Positions 10,131-18,894 of a stretch of 64,000 nucleotides of DNA are shown here, one piece after another. Positions within the stretch are counted from its first letter, which is position 1; each line of letters begins with the position of its first letter. A program made the position numbers and the translations under genes. The stretch is from contig NZ_LT907842.1 in the NCBI RefSeq assembly GCF_900215245.1, forward strand, positions 682,001-746,000, given 5' to 3'. The notes beneath the pieces are model-generated. The model made no database searches. It was not told the DNA's origin and saw only the letters and a program-made list of their open reading frames with translations. The DNA comes from Pseudomonas fluorescens (lineage in GTDB: Bacteria; Pseudomonadota; Gammaproteobacteria; Pseudomonadales; Pseudomonadaceae).

Positions 10131-10403
10131 ACCTGTTGATGCTGCAAGTTGCGGGCCTATTATTCGCAAACCCTTCTAGCACGGCAAGTCTGGCGTTTAA
10201 TCTTATTTCCTGGGGTGTCTAAAACGCGGTTTTTCAGGGCACGGGCGTAGCACTTTGCCCCAGGTTCGGGCGTGGGGTTACACATTTAGGCTTCTCGGTA
10301 ACATTCAGAAACGCCCTACGAGAGAAGTCGATATTTATTGGCTTGAGGGTGATGCAGGTCTGTCAGGCCACCGCTTCAGCCGCCTTGAAATACCCTCTAA
10401 TAT
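10131..10403. other. Intergenic region, no gene recognised
   Basis: This stretch lies between the aotJ upstream region and the REPIN near acsA. It has short frames without coding character and no clear hairpin with a T-run. Nothing further was recognised. Confidence 0.5.
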
Positions 10404-10490
10404 GTGGGAGCGGGCTTGCTCGCGAATGCGGTGGGTCAACTGCACATCTGCTAGTTGATCCAACGCATTCGCGAGCAAGCCCGCTCCCAC
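10404..10490. repeat. REPIN downstream of acsA
   Basis: Inverted REP pair with GTGGGAGCGGGCTTGCTCGC ends and a 30-base loop that itself contains CAACT/AGTTG complementarity. It is placed just beyond the acsA terminator. Confidence 0.9.
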
Positions 10491-10520
10491 AGGGGATTTG
10501 CATCGGCTTCGAGACCCTGC

Positions 10521-10555
10521 AAAAAAGCCCCACCCAGCTCTCGCCGAATGGGGCT
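10521..10555 (-). terminator. Rho-independent terminator of acsA
   Basis: On the minus strand an AAGCCCCA ... TGGGGCTT stem is followed by a run of six T. It lies about 20 bp after the acsA stop. Confidence 0.8.
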
Positions 10556-10573
10556 TGGTCCCACTACCTCGCC

Positions 10574-12529
10574 TTACGCGACGTTCATGGTCTTGTGCGT
10601 TTCAATCAAATGCGCCACCACACCCGGATCAGCCAGGGTGGAGATATCGCCCAACCCGTCGTACTCGGCCGTGGCAATCTTGCGCAGGATACGGCGCATG
10701 ATTTTCCCCGAGCGCGTCTTCGGCAAGCCCGGCGCCCACTGGATCACATCCGGCGAAGCAATCGGCCCGATCTCTTTGCGCACCCAGTTTTTCAGCTCCA
10801 GGCGCAGCGCTTCCGTTGGCTCTTCGCCGTTCTTCAAGGTGACATACACATAGATGCCCTGCCCCTTGATGTCATGCGGTACACCCACCACCGCCGCTTC
10901 GGCGACTTTAGGGTGAGCAACCATGGCACTTTCAATTTCGGCGGTGCCCATACGGTGGCCGGACACGTTCAACACGTCATCCACACGACCGGTGATCCAC
11001 CAGTAGCCATCTTCATCGCGACGGGCGCCGTCACCGGTGAAGTACATGCCACGGAACGTCTTGAAATAGGTATCGACGAAACGGTCATGGTCGCCGTACA
11101 GCGTACGCGCCTGGCCTGGCCACGAATCGAGGATCACCAGGTTGCCTTCGGCAGCCCCCTCGATGATGTTGCCCAGGTTGTCGACCAGCGCCGGTACCAC
11201 GCCAAAGAATGGGCGTGCAGCGGAACCTGGCTTGAGGGCGTGAGCACCCGGCAGTGGGCTCATCAGCGTGGCGCCGGTTTCGGTCTGCCACCAGGTGTCG
11301 ACGATCGGGCAACGGGATTGGCCGACGTTCTTGTAATACCAGTCCCACGCCTCCGGGTTAATCGGCTCACCCACCGAACCGAGCAAGCGCAGGCTGCTGC
11401 CATCCACGCCTTCGCAGGCAGCGGTGCCGGAAGCCATCATCGCGCGGATCGCGGTGGGCGCGGTGTAGAGGATATTGACCTTGTGCTTGTCGACGATCTT
11501 GCCGACCCGGGTGATGTCCGGGTAGTTCGGCACGCCTTCGAACAGCAGCGTGGTCGCGCCATTGGCCAGCGGGCCGTAGACGATATAGGTGTGGCCGGTG
11601 ACCCAGCCGACGTCAGCGGTGCACCAGTAGATTTCACCCGGGCGGTAGTCGAACACGCGCTCGTGGGTCAGGGCGGCATACAGCAAATAGCCGCCGGTGG
11701 TGTGCTGCACGCCTTTAGGCTTGCCGGTGGAGCCGGAGGTGTAGAGGATGAACAGCGCTTCTTCGGCGCCCATCTCTTTCGGCGCGCACACGGTGCCCGC
11801 CACTTTCATCAAATCTTCGTACCAGATGTCGCGATGCTGGTTCCACTTGATGTTGCCATTGGTGCGCTTGCACACAATGACCTTCTGGATGCTGCTGGTT
11901 TCCGGGTTGGTCAGGGCGTCGTCGACGTTGGCCTTCAGCGGAATTTTCTTACCGGCGCGAATACCTTCGTCGGCAGTGATAACTACCTTCGACTTACAGT
12001 CGATGATGCGACCGGCCAGAGCCTCAGGCGAGAAACCGCCGAACACCACGGAGTGAATCGCACCGATGCGGGTACAGGCCAACATGGCGACCACGGCTTC
12101 GGGGATCATCGGCATATAGATAGTCACCACGTCGCCGCGGTGCACATCCTGGCCGCGCAGGGCGTTGGCGAACTTGCAGACTTCTTCATGCAGCTGGCGG
12201 TAGGTGATGGTGCGGCTTTCGGAAGGGTCGTCGCCTTCCCAGATGATCGCAGCCTGATCGCCACGCTCGGCGAGGTGACGGTCCAGGCAGTTATAGGAAA
12301 CGTTCAGGGTGCCATCGGCGAACCATTTGATGTCGACGTGGTGGTCGTCGAAAGAGGTCTGCTTCACCGCGGTGAAAGGCTTGACCCAGTCAAGGCGCTT
12401 GGCTTGCTCGCGCCAGAAGCCATCGGGGTTGACCACCGACTGCTGGTACATGGCCTTGTAGGTTGCCTCGTCAGTCAGCGTGTTGGCTGCTACTTCGGGG
12501 CGAACGGGGTACAGGGAAGCCGCACTCAT
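10574..12529 (-). CDS. acsA: Acetyl-CoA synthetase AcsA
   Basis: 651 residues, the normal length. It converts acetate, ATP and CoA to acetyl-CoA via acetyl-AMP in the cytoplasm. Motifs: the P-loop-like [16 protein letters not shown], the WWQTETGA segment, the hinge [20 protein letters not shown], and the regulated lysine in [11 protein letters not shown] near the C-terminus. The ATG at 12529 ([12 protein letters not shown]) has GAGG 8 bases upstream; the frame extends 67 codons further but without family similarity. It is monocistronic and has its own terminator. Confidence 0.96.
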   Translation of the reverse strand: MSAASLYPVRPEVAANTLTDEATYKAMYQQSVVNPDGFWREQAKRLDWVKPFTAVKQTSFDDHHVDIKWFADGTLNVSYNCLDRHLAERGDQAAIIWEGDDPSESRTITYRQLHEEVCKFANALRGQDVHRGDVVTIYMPMIPEAVVAMLACTRIGAIHSVVFGGFSPEALAGRIIDCKSKVVITADEGIRAGKKIPLKANVDDALTNPETSSIQKVIVCKRTNGNIKWNQHRDIWYEDLMKVAGTVCAPKEMGAEEALFILYTSGSTGKPKGVQHTTGGYLLYAALTHERVFDYRPGEIYWCTADVGWVTGHTYIVYGPLANGATTLLFEGVPNYPDITRVGKIVDKHKVNILYTAPTAIRAMMASGTAACEGVDGSSLRLLGSVGEPINPEAWDWYYKNVGQSRCPIVDTWWQTETGATLMSPLPGAHALKPGSAARPFFGVVPALVDNLGNIIEGAAEGNLVILDSWPGQARTLYGDHDRFVDTYFKTFRGMYFTGDGARRDEDGYWWITGRVDDVLNVSGHRMGTAEIESAMVAHPKVAEAAVVGVPHDIKGQGIYVYVTLKNGEEPTEALRLELKNWVRKEIGPIASPDVIQWAPGLPKTRSGKIMRRILRKIATAEYDGLGDISTLADPGVVAHLIETHKTMNVA

Positions 12530-12926
12530 CTTTCTTACCTCGGTGACATAGTTGTTGTTGTATGGCCCCTGTTGTAGCCGGGGTGGGCCTATAGAACCAT
12601 TCGACGATGGTAGTAACAAGACCCTACAAAATGCCCAGCTATCCCCATTCATGGCTCTGGCCCGCGGCCTGCGTGGCGTTGGCGCTGTGTGAAAAAACCT
12701 TAACCATGGGATTGTTACAAAAACCGCCAATAGTCTTTATCAAAAGTACGGGTATATGAATATAACCCGCACGCCTAAAATCAACTCCGCCAACACGGCA
12801 CTGTGATTAACAACGCAACAGCCCCCACGAAGGCAACGTTAATCCGAACTCACCCACCCTAAGTTACACACGCGGCCTCAAAAAGGCCCCGTGACCCCTT
12901 TCGCCCTGAAGAAGGTAAAAATAGAA
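12530..12926. promoter_or_regulatory. Divergent intergenic region acsA / DUF2790 gene
   Basis: About 400 bp that must contain both promoters. AT-rich tracts near 12720-12780 are the most promoter-like part. No operator or hairpin was recognised with confidence. Confidence 0.4.
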
Positions 12927-13196
12927 ATGAAAGCTTTAGTAGTGATGGCCCTCAGTAGCTTGTGCGCAACCGCCGCCCTGGCCGACGAAGCCCCGACTGA
13001 GCTGGCTGGCCAGAACGCCCCGATTGTTGAGGACTACACCTACAGCACGCACTTGGATGTGGCCAAAGTAGTGTCCATGAGCGCTGTTCCGGACGTCTGC
13101 CAAGTTGTACCGGTACAAATGGAATATGAAGACTCACAAGGTCAGCGCCATATTCTCAAGTATCAAGTCATGGGCAACGGTTGCTCTAACGGATAA
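12927..13196 (+). CDS. Small secreted DUF2790 protein
   Basis: 89 residues. Signal peptide MKALVVMALSSLCATAALADEA, followed by a compact domain with the DUF2790 hallmarks: YSTHLDVAKVVSMS, a Cys (VC), VPVQMEYEDSQG and a terminal NGC. The two cysteines could form a disulfide in the periplasm. The family is nearly confined to Pseudomonas and has no established biochemical role; several members are reported as copper- or stress-responsive. The ATG at 12927 starts the signal; an upstream in-frame start would add 12 charged residues in front of it. Confidence 0.8.
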   Translation: MKALVVMALSSLCATAALADEAPTELAGQNAPIVEDYTYSTHLDVAKVVSMSAVPDVCQVVPVQMEYEDSQGQRHILKYQVMGNGCSNG

Positions 13197-13792
13197 CAAC
13201 TTTTTATAAAGACGTTAATCCTGATCTTATTCGCCGCAAGAAATCGTTCTTGCGGCAAAGAGCCAACTGGCACACCTAGGTCCACCTGTGGGAGCGGGCT
13301 TGCTCGCGAAGGCGCTACCCGCCACACCACCGCCTCAAAACCCTGCACCGTCCCGGCATTTTTACGCACCAGAAGCCCACTTCCCCCGCCCTACAAAAAA
13401 CATCCCACCGCCCGTCAAAAAAATCCTAGCCCAGCAAAGCCTTGCAAACACACGCCTTAGCCGAAAACCACGCCATTTTGGCGCTCTGTCGTGACCATCC
13501 GCCGCAACACAAAGCCGAATTTTTCCCTATAATGCGCGGGTAAATCGGGCCTGCAATATCCCTTTACACAGGGATGAAGAGCCAGACCTGAGGCTGCGCT
13601 GGAGCATCCACCTGTCGCTCCGCCCCTCAAGCCTCACGCAGAGCACCCGTTACCCAATTGCGTTTAATGCCTGCGCTAGCTGCTGCAACAAACGATTCCT
13701 TAAGATCCACCGCGGCCCGAGGGCCGTGTGAACACCCAACCATCCGGTTTCACACGGGCACCTTTGAGCCCTCACGCAGGAGACGACACGTC
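13197..13792 (+). promoter_or_regulatory. nrdB upstream region with promoter and structured leader
   Basis: It holds a single REP end (13288-13316), a consensus -10 TATAAT at 13528-13533 with a GC-rich discriminator, and three stems between the -10 and the gene: TGAGGCT (13589) with AGCCTCA (13630) enclosing GGAGC/GCTCC; CGGCCC-GA-GGGCCG (13713-13726); and GTGTGAA/TTCACAC (13726-13755). No convincing -35 was seen. The implied 5' leader is about 250 bases. The role is unknown. Confidence 0.5.
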
Positions 13793-15043
13793 ATGCTGAG
13801 CTGGGACGAATTCGACAAAGAAGAAGAAGGCGAAGTAGCCGCTAAAGGCGCCAACGCCGGCCACGCCACCGAAGCCAACATGGACCGCCTCGACGGTGCC
13901 GGCGCTGCCGCCGCCATCGAAGCCCGCGCCGTCACCGCCAGTGACTCCGCCGCCATCGTGCGCGCCAAGGCCGCCCTGGACAAACTCGACGTCGCCGAAG
14001 GCCTCGCTGAGCTCGAAGGCTCCGCCGCCCGCGTCGCCGTTGACGAAAAGCGCATGATCAACTGCCGCGCCGACCTCAACCAACTCGTGCCTTTCAAGTA
14101 CGACTGGGCCTGGCAAAAGTACCTCGACGGCTGCGCCAACCACTGGATGCCGCAAGAGGTCAACATGACCGCCGACATCGCGCTGTGGAAAAACCCCGAA
14201 GGCCTCACCGACGACGAACGCCGCATCGTCATGCGCAACCTCGGCTTCTTCTCCACCGCCGACTCCCTGGTTGCCAACAACCTGGTGCTGGCCGTGTACC
14301 GCCTGATCACCAACCCGGAGTGCCGCCAGTACATCCTGCGCCAGGCCTTCGAAGAAGCGATCCACACCCACGCCTACCAGTACTGCATCGAATCGCTGGC
14401 CATGGATGAAGGCGAGATCTTCAACATGTACCACGAGATCCCATCGGTAGCTAAAAAAGCCGCCTGGGGCCTGAAATACACCCGTTCGATCTCCGATCCG
14501 AAGTTCGAAACCGGCACCGTCGAAACCGACAAAGAACTGCTGCGCAACCTGGTCGCCTACTACTGCGTGCTGGAAGGCATTTTCTTCTACTGTGGCTTCA
14601 CCCAGATCCTGTCCATGGGCCGCCGCAACAAAATGACCGGCGTCGCCGAGCAGTTCCAGTACATCCTGCGCGACGAGTCGATGCACCTGAACTTCGGTAT
14701 CGACGTGATCAACCAGATCAAAATCGAAAACCCGCATTTGTGGGATGCCGAGATGAAGGAAGAAGCGACCCAGATGATCCTGCAAGGGACGCAGCTGGAG
14801 ATCGAGTACGCACGCGACACCATGCCGCGCGGCGTGTTGGGCATGAACGCGGCGATGATGGAAGACTATCTGAAGTTCATCGCGAACCGTCGCCTGTCGC
14901 AGATTGGCTTGAAGGAAGAGTATCCAGGCACGACTAACCCGTTCCCGTGGATGAGCGAGATCATGGACTTGAAGAAAGAGAAGAACTTCTTTGAGACGCG
15001 TGTGATTGAGTATCAGACCGGCGGTGCGCTGAGCTGGGATTAA
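13793..15043 (+). CDS. nrdB: Class Ia ribonucleoside-diphosphate reductase beta subunit NrdB
   Basis: 416 residues. It is the diiron/tyrosyl-radical subunit that works with NrdA to make deoxyribonucleotides aerobically. Iron-site segments are visible ([11 protein letters not shown] and DESMHLNFG), and the extended N-terminus of pseudomonad NrdB ([12 protein letters not shown], then an Ala-rich ~70-residue region) is present. The ATG at 13793 has AGGAG 10 bases upstream; the frame extends further but through the leader stems. nrdA is not in the immediate neighbourhood, so this gene is transcribed alone here. Confidence 0.95.
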   Translation: MLSWDEFDKEEEGEVAAKGANAGHATEANMDRLDGAGAAAAIEARAVTASDSAAIVRAKAALDKLDVAEGLAELEGSAARVAVDEKRMINCRADLNQLVPFKYDWAWQKYLDGCANHWMPQEVNMTADIALWKNPEGLTDDERRIVMRNLGFFSTADSLVANNLVLAVYRLITNPECRQYILRQAFEEAIHTHAYQYCIESLAMDEGEIFNMYHEIPSVAKKAAWGLKYTRSISDPKFETGTVETDKELLRNLVAYYCVLEGIFFYCGFTQILSMGRRNKMTGVAEQFQYILRDESMHLNFGIDVINQIKIENPHLWDAEMKEEATQMILQGTQLEIEYARDTMPRGVLGMNAAMMEDYLKFIANRRLSQIGLKEEYPGTTNPFPWMSEIMDLKKEKNFFETRVIEYQTGGALSWD

Positions 15044-15065
15044 CGCCTAAGCCGGTAACATCAAG

Positions 15066-15092
15066 AAGCCCTGACATGTTCAGGGCTTTTTT
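15066..15092 (+). terminator. Terminator of nrdB
   Basis: AAGCCCTGA-CATGT-TCAGGGCTT stem followed by TTTT, starting 22 bp after the nrdB stop. Confidence 0.85.
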
Positions 15093-15159
15093 ATGCCCGG
15101 TGAACTGCATAGGAGCCTTCTTACACCAAGATCATCCGCAGAGAGGTTGATATCAGTTT

Positions 15160-15318
15160 CGAGGCTGAATAGCCTCGTCAGCCGGTGCCTAAGAAACGCC
15201 CAACGTAGAAGCTAGCCTCAATCACACAGCCCAAAATCCGCATGGCCTATCATGCGGAATGAATGCTGTATCGAGGCTAAGTAAGTTGGAGTTTCTTAAA
15301 TCCGCTCTCTACGTTGGG
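15160..15318 (+). ncRNA. Structured leader/RNA candidate upstream of the BRO-N gene
   Basis: Hairpin GAGGCT-gaat-AGCCTC (15161-15176), then a long imperfect inverted repeat: AAGAAAC (15191) with GTTTCTT (15291), CCAAC with GTTGG, TAGCCTC with GAGGCTA, ACAGC with GCTGT, and CCGCAT with ATGCGG. A third segment, TCTACGTTGGG (15308-15318), is a perfect 11-base complement of CCCAACGTAGA (15199-15209) and so competes with the long hairpin. Whether it is transcribed is unknown. Confidence 0.5.
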
Positions 15319-15356
15319 TTCGCGCCCTTCCGTAAATCACGTAGGGATCATAAAGA

Positions 15357-15935
15357 ATGCCTAGCCGATATCTGCTCGACTTGCCTAGCGCCACGCATTG
15401 GGTCACACCCGAGCCTTCTACTGGCGTCGTTTTCACCCGCCATAATCTTCAGCTACATGCGCTCCTTCTAGAAAACCAAGTGTGGTTCTGCGCGCGTGAT
15501 CTTGGGCGTTTGATGGGGTGGTATCTCGATGAGCGCACGACTCGCAAGCTCGATGAGGATCAACGAAGGAATGTAAATCTACTTTTCCACGGTCAGCCGG
15601 AAGAAATGTTGATGATCAGTGAATCCGGGGCGTACGCGTTACTGGTCTATCACTACACGCCGGGGAATCGGCTACTACGCAGCTGGCTTACACATGAAGT
15701 CGTTCCGACGTTGCGGGACGAGCGTCAGCCACGATCGGTGGAACGCCCTTTATTGAGCATGCTGGATTGGCCGCAGATGTCGTTGAACCTGTTGCATTGG
15801 CAGGATGAAGGCTGGATTAGGCTTCGAGATATGCCGTATTTGTTGGTTAATCGGACCTCTCGGAGAGAACCATCAAAGGCTCCGTGGTGGAAACGGCTCA
15901 TTCAACCTTTCCGAATGAAGCAGCGAATTCACTAA
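15357..15935 (+). CDS. BRO-N domain protein (phage antirepressor-like)
   Basis: 192 residues. The N-terminal ~100 residues match the Bro-N fold (VFTRHNLQLHALLLENQVWFCARDLGRLMG, then SESGAYALLVYHYTPGNRLLRSWLTHEVVPTLR), a DNA-binding module of viral and prophage antirepressors. The C-terminal ~70 residues are unlike common partner domains. The gene stands alone with no phage genes nearby. It is less GC-rich than its neighbours, like the HNH gene after it, which suggests acquisition. The exact target is unknown. The start ATG at 15357 follows AGGG about 10 bases upstream. Confidence 0.75.
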   Translation: MPSRYLLDLPSATHWVTPEPSTGVVFTRHNLQLHALLLENQVWFCARDLGRLMGWYLDERTTRKLDEDQRRNVNLLFHGQPEEMLMISESGAYALLVYHYTPGNRLLRSWLTHEVVPTLRDERQPRSVERPLLSMLDWPQMSLNLLHWQDEGWIRLRDMPYLLVNRTSRREPSKAPWWKRLIQPFRMKQRIH

Positions 15936-16006
15936 TGTGAACGGCCGGCAAATCCCACCGACTCGTAGGAAATTTCGTAGACGCAATAATGGCTACTCAG
16001 TATCGT

Positions 16007-16027
16007 CCGAGGGTTTTCAACCCTCGG
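16007..16027 (+). promoter_or_regulatory. Hairpin over the ribosome-binding region of the HNH gene
   Basis: Perfect 9-bp stem CCGAGGGTT-TTC-AACCCTCGG ending 7 bases before the ATG at 16035. It covers the place where a Shine-Dalgarno would lie and no T-run follows, so it is more likely translational than a terminator. Confidence 0.55.
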
Positions 16028-16034
16028 CGGCTGT

Positions 16035-16748
16035 ATGGATATTACAAAAGACAAAAAGGATTGGAACGACTCGGAGCTAGCTGCAGCAGTAGAGGCGTAC
16101 CTCAAGATGCTGGCGTGGGAAAAGAGCGGACTGCCTTTTAACAAAGCCCATGAAAATCGATTACTGCGCCAGGGACCATTGGTTGGCCGTACTGAAGGCT
16201 CAATTGAGTTTCGCATGCAAAATATTTCTTCGGTTCTGGTTCAAATGGGCCTGGATCGCATCAAGGGCTATAAGCCTGCGAACAATGTGGGCTCAGGTGT
16301 AGAACAACACATTCGCAAGGCACTCGCTGACACTCGAGTATTTGAATCGGATGAAACAGCCCAAACGGCAGATGAGCAAACGCTTATCCGACGTGCTAAC
16401 AAGCTGCAGCTAAAGCGTTTTGATCAAGTGCCGGATGGGATTGCAAAGCCACAACAAGTACCCATCACTAGTAATGCGTTTGTCCGCGACCCAAAGGTAC
16501 GCGCCTGGGTACTCAAAGAAGCTAAGGGGATTTGCGAAGGCTGCGGCTCTAACGCGCCTTTCGAGGTCGACGGTTTGCCATTTCTTGAAGTACATCACGT
16601 CAAGCACCTCGCCCAGAAGGGTTCGGATCGCACGACCAATGCTGTAGCCTTGTGCCCCAATTGCCATCAGCGTTGTCACCGGTCAAGTGACCGGGATGCT
16701 TTCACCGAGACGCTTTACGCCAAGATCGGAAGATTGGCACGGGAGTAA
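16035..16748 (+). CDS. HNH endonuclease, McrA-like
   Basis: 237 residues. The C-terminal ~75 residues form a zinc-bound HNH nuclease: CEGCG, LEVHHVKHLAQKGSD, and VALCPNCHQRCH. The N-terminal ~150 residues, with LVGRTEGSIEFRMQNISSVL, resemble the DNA-recognition region of some McrA/type IV restriction nucleases. No methylase is adjacent, so a stand-alone modification-dependent nuclease is plausible but unproven. Base composition is less GC-rich than the genes around it. No in-frame alternative start exists between the upstream stop (15987) and 16035. Confidence 0.75.
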   Translation: MDITKDKKDWNDSELAAAVEAYLKMLAWEKSGLPFNKAHENRLLRQGPLVGRTEGSIEFRMQNISSVLVQMGLDRIKGYKPANNVGSGVEQHIRKALADTRVFESDETAQTADEQTLIRRANKLQLKRFDQVPDGIAKPQQVPITSNAFVRDPKVRAWVLKEAKGICEGCGSNAPFEVDGLPFLEVHHVKHLAQKGSDRTTNAVALCPNCHQRCHRSSDRDAFTETLYAKIGRLARE

Positions 16749-16808
16749 ACTCCTGCTGTCACACCTGATGCACGCTCAAAAAAATACTAGATAGGACCGA
16801 GGCCACCC

Positions 16809-17465
16809 GTGAACCCAGACATGCTCGAAGCCGGCCCCATCGACGCCAAAGTACTCTCCGTCTTTGACTTCGACGGCACCCTCACCCACCACGACAGTTT
16901 CGTGCCCTTCCTCAAGTTTGCCTTTGGCACCGGTGAGTTCTACGGCCGGATGGTCAAGCTGGCGGTGCCGGGGCTGCGCTTTTTGCTGCGGCAGATCAGC
17001 CGGGATGAGTTGAAGGCGCAGTTGATCCGCACCTTTATGACCGGGGTGGAGAAGGCGTGGGTTCAGCAGCAGGCTGAGGCGTATTGCCAGCGCTATTGGA
17101 CCCAGTTGATGCGCCCCAAGGGCTTGCAGTCGGTGGAAGATGAGGTGCAGTCCGGGGCGGTGGTGACGTTGTGTTCGGCGTCGCCGGCGTTGGTGTTGCA
17201 GCCGTTTGCGAATCGGCTGGGGATCAAGTTGATCGGCACTGAGCTTGAGGTAGTCGACGGGGTGTTGACGGGTAAGCTCACGGGGAATAACTGCCGCTGT
17301 GAGAACAAGGTGCTGCGGCTTGAGGCGGTGTATGGGGATTTGGGCGAGTATCGGCTGCGGGCCTGGGGCGATACGCGTGGCGATCGGGAGTTGTTGGCGG
17401 CGGCGCAGGATGCGCATTTTCGGCATTTTCATTCGAAGAAGAAGCAGAGCAAGTTGCAGCGGTGA
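16809..17465 (+). CDS. HAD-IB family phosphatase
   Basis: 218 residues. HAD motif I is FDFDGTLTHHD, motif II lies in TLCSASPALV, and motif III/IV is GDTRGDRELLAAA, as in SerB-like and related HAD-IB hydrolases. It hydrolyses a phosphomonoester; the substrate cannot be told from sequence. I chose the GTG at 16809 because GAGG lies 7 bases upstream; the ATG at 16821 would be 19 bases from it. Single gene following the HNH islet. Confidence 0.8.
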   Translation: MNPDMLEAGPIDAKVLSVFDFDGTLTHHDSFVPFLKFAFGTGEFYGRMVKLAVPGLRFLLRQISRDELKAQLIRTFMTGVEKAWVQQQAEAYCQRYWTQLMRPKGLQSVEDEVQSGAVVTLCSASPALVLQPFANRLGIKLIGTELEVVDGVLTGKLTGNNCRCENKVLRLEAVYGDLGEYRLRAWGDTRGDRELLAAAQDAHFRHFHSKKKQSKLQR

Positions 17466-17470
17466 TGCGG

Positions 17471-17673
17471 GTGGATGGGGTCGGCAGGTGGACCGAGTCA
17501 ATCCCATCGCTGCCTCGCTGGGGCTCGAGAGCTCCCACATTTTGATCGGTGCCCGATGGATAGCGCACTAGCATGGGGTGCTGGGGGGCGATGCAGATGG
17601 ATGGGTTCGGCAGGTAGACCGAGGTGATCCCTTCGCAGCCTCGCTGGGGCTCGACAGCTCCCACATTTGATCT
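17471..17673. repeat. Imperfect tandem duplication of an ~75-bp intergenic unit
   Basis: Two copies, about 17471-17545 and 17597-17673, share GGATGGG-TCGGCAGGT-GACCGAG, GCCTCGCTGGGGCTCGA and AGCTCCCACATTT. They lie between the HAD gene and the convergent LysR gene. Confidence 0.75.
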
Positions 17674-17706
17674 CTGTGGCTCGGGGATCGGCGCTTGGCA
17701 TGCGCT

Positions 17707-18666
17707 TTATGTCGCGGCCTTGAGGTCTACGCCAAGCGCTGCGGCGAAGGCTTTTACCATCGGGCTTCTTGGCGCGTTGTGGCGCAGGATCAGGTTGAAC
17801 GCGGTGCTCAGGTGAACCTGTTCCGGGCACAGTGCGCGCAGGCGCCCTTCCCTGACCAGTGGCGCGGCGTAGTGTTCTGGCAAGAAGCCCAGGAAGCGGC
17901 CGGTGAGGATCAGGATGGCGACGGCTTCCACCTGTGAGGCCGAGGCGGACTGGCTGTCGTAGGTGACGAAGTTGGCCTTGTCGCGATGGATGGCATACCG
18001 GTGGCTGACCACTTCGTATTGGCGCAGAACGTGCGGCGTGATGTCACTCGCGTTGAACAACGGGTGTCCTACGGCGCAGTAGGCGTGGGCTTTTTCTTCG
18101 TAGAGCGGGAAGTAGTCAAATTCTTCGCGGCGTTGGTACACCGGCACGATGCCCACGATCAGCCGCCCTTCCACCACGCCGCGTTCAACTTCGTCGAGTT
18201 GCGAGGCATGTAGGCGCAATCTAATTTTTGGCGATTGGCTATGTAATGTCCCCAGCGCGGTAATTAGCGGCGAATTAACGTCGGAGACGGTGTTATCAAT
18301 TACGCCGACACTAAGGTCGCCAATCAGCTCGTTTTGCGCGGAACTAAGCTTGTCGCGAAAACTGTCCACCGAGGTAAATAACTCGATGGACGCTTGGTAC
18401 ACCAACTTGCCCTCTTCGGTCAGGCCAAAGCCTTCCCTGCCCCGGGTACACAGGCGCATGCCGATGCGGATTTCGAGGTCGGAGATCTGTTTGCTGATGG
18501 CCGCCAGGCCCACGTTCAGCTCGTTTTGCGCGGCGCTGAAGCCGCCAGCTTCGACCACGGCCATGAACACACGGAGCAATTTGAAGTCCAGCCCGCTCAG
18601 TTGCAGGGGCGGTCGTGTGCCGGGTTTTGGCGGTATGTTTCCAGAAGTGGAAAGTGGGGTTTCCAT
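17707..18666 (-). CDS. LysR-family regulator of the ArgH-like lyase/ABC cluster
   Basis: 319 residues from the ATG at 18666. The wHTH (LDFKLLRVFMAVVEAGGFSAAQNELNVGLAAISKQISDLE) starts at about residue 27, after an unusual Pro-rich 25-residue extension, and is followed by a LysR effector domain. It is divergent from the ArgH-like lyase gene, the classic position for a regulator of that unit; the inducer is unknown. A TTG 6 codons upstream is a weaker start. GAGG lies 14 bases before the ATG, longer than usual. Confidence 0.8.
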   Translation of the reverse strand: METPLSTSGNIPPKPGTRPPLQLSGLDFKLLRVFMAVVEAGGFSAAQNELNVGLAAISKQISDLEIRIGMRLCTRGREGFGLTEEGKLVYQASIELFTSVDSFRDKLSSAQNELIGDLSVGVIDNTVSDVNSPLITALGTLHSQSPKIRLRLHASQLDEVERGVVEGRLIVGIVPVYQRREEFDYFPLYEEKAHAYCAVGHPLFNASDITPHVLRQYEVVSHRYAIHRDKANFVTYDSQSASASQVEAVAILILTGRFLGFLPEHYAAPLVREGRLRALCPEQVHLSTAFNLILRHNAPRSPMVKAFAAALGVDLKAAT

Positions 18667-18702
18667 AATACGCGTTGACCTCAAGTGCCATATTCAACAG
18701 GC

Positions 18703-18720
18703 TTCAACCCAATCCTTGAA
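18703..18720. promoter_or_regulatory. Candidate LysR operator in the divergent region
   Basis: Palindrome TTCAA-N8-TTGAA between the LysR gene and the lyase gene, with further TTGAA-type half-sites near 18693 and 18770. It is assigned by position and symmetry only. Confidence 0.35.
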
Positions 18721-18894
18721 CATAGCCAGGCGGCGATAATGAACATAAACATCCGCCCTTGGCAACCTTGAATATAGCGGGTTGAACAGCACACAGAGGC
18801 TGATTTAACACCCCGCAAAACCTGACACTACGATCAGGACTTTTTACTTTTTGACTGCCTCCGACTCTTCTAAAAACAAGCGTGAGGAACACCC

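Noticed and set aside
10343..12577. 744-codon plus-strand frame opposite acsA
   Set aside because: It is a mirror of the GC-rich codon pattern of acsA and has no recognisable domain.
15198..15319. Integron attC site
   Set aside because: GCCCAAC and GTTGGGT fit the degenerate core, but there is no integrase, no cassette array and the inner pairing is not of attC form.
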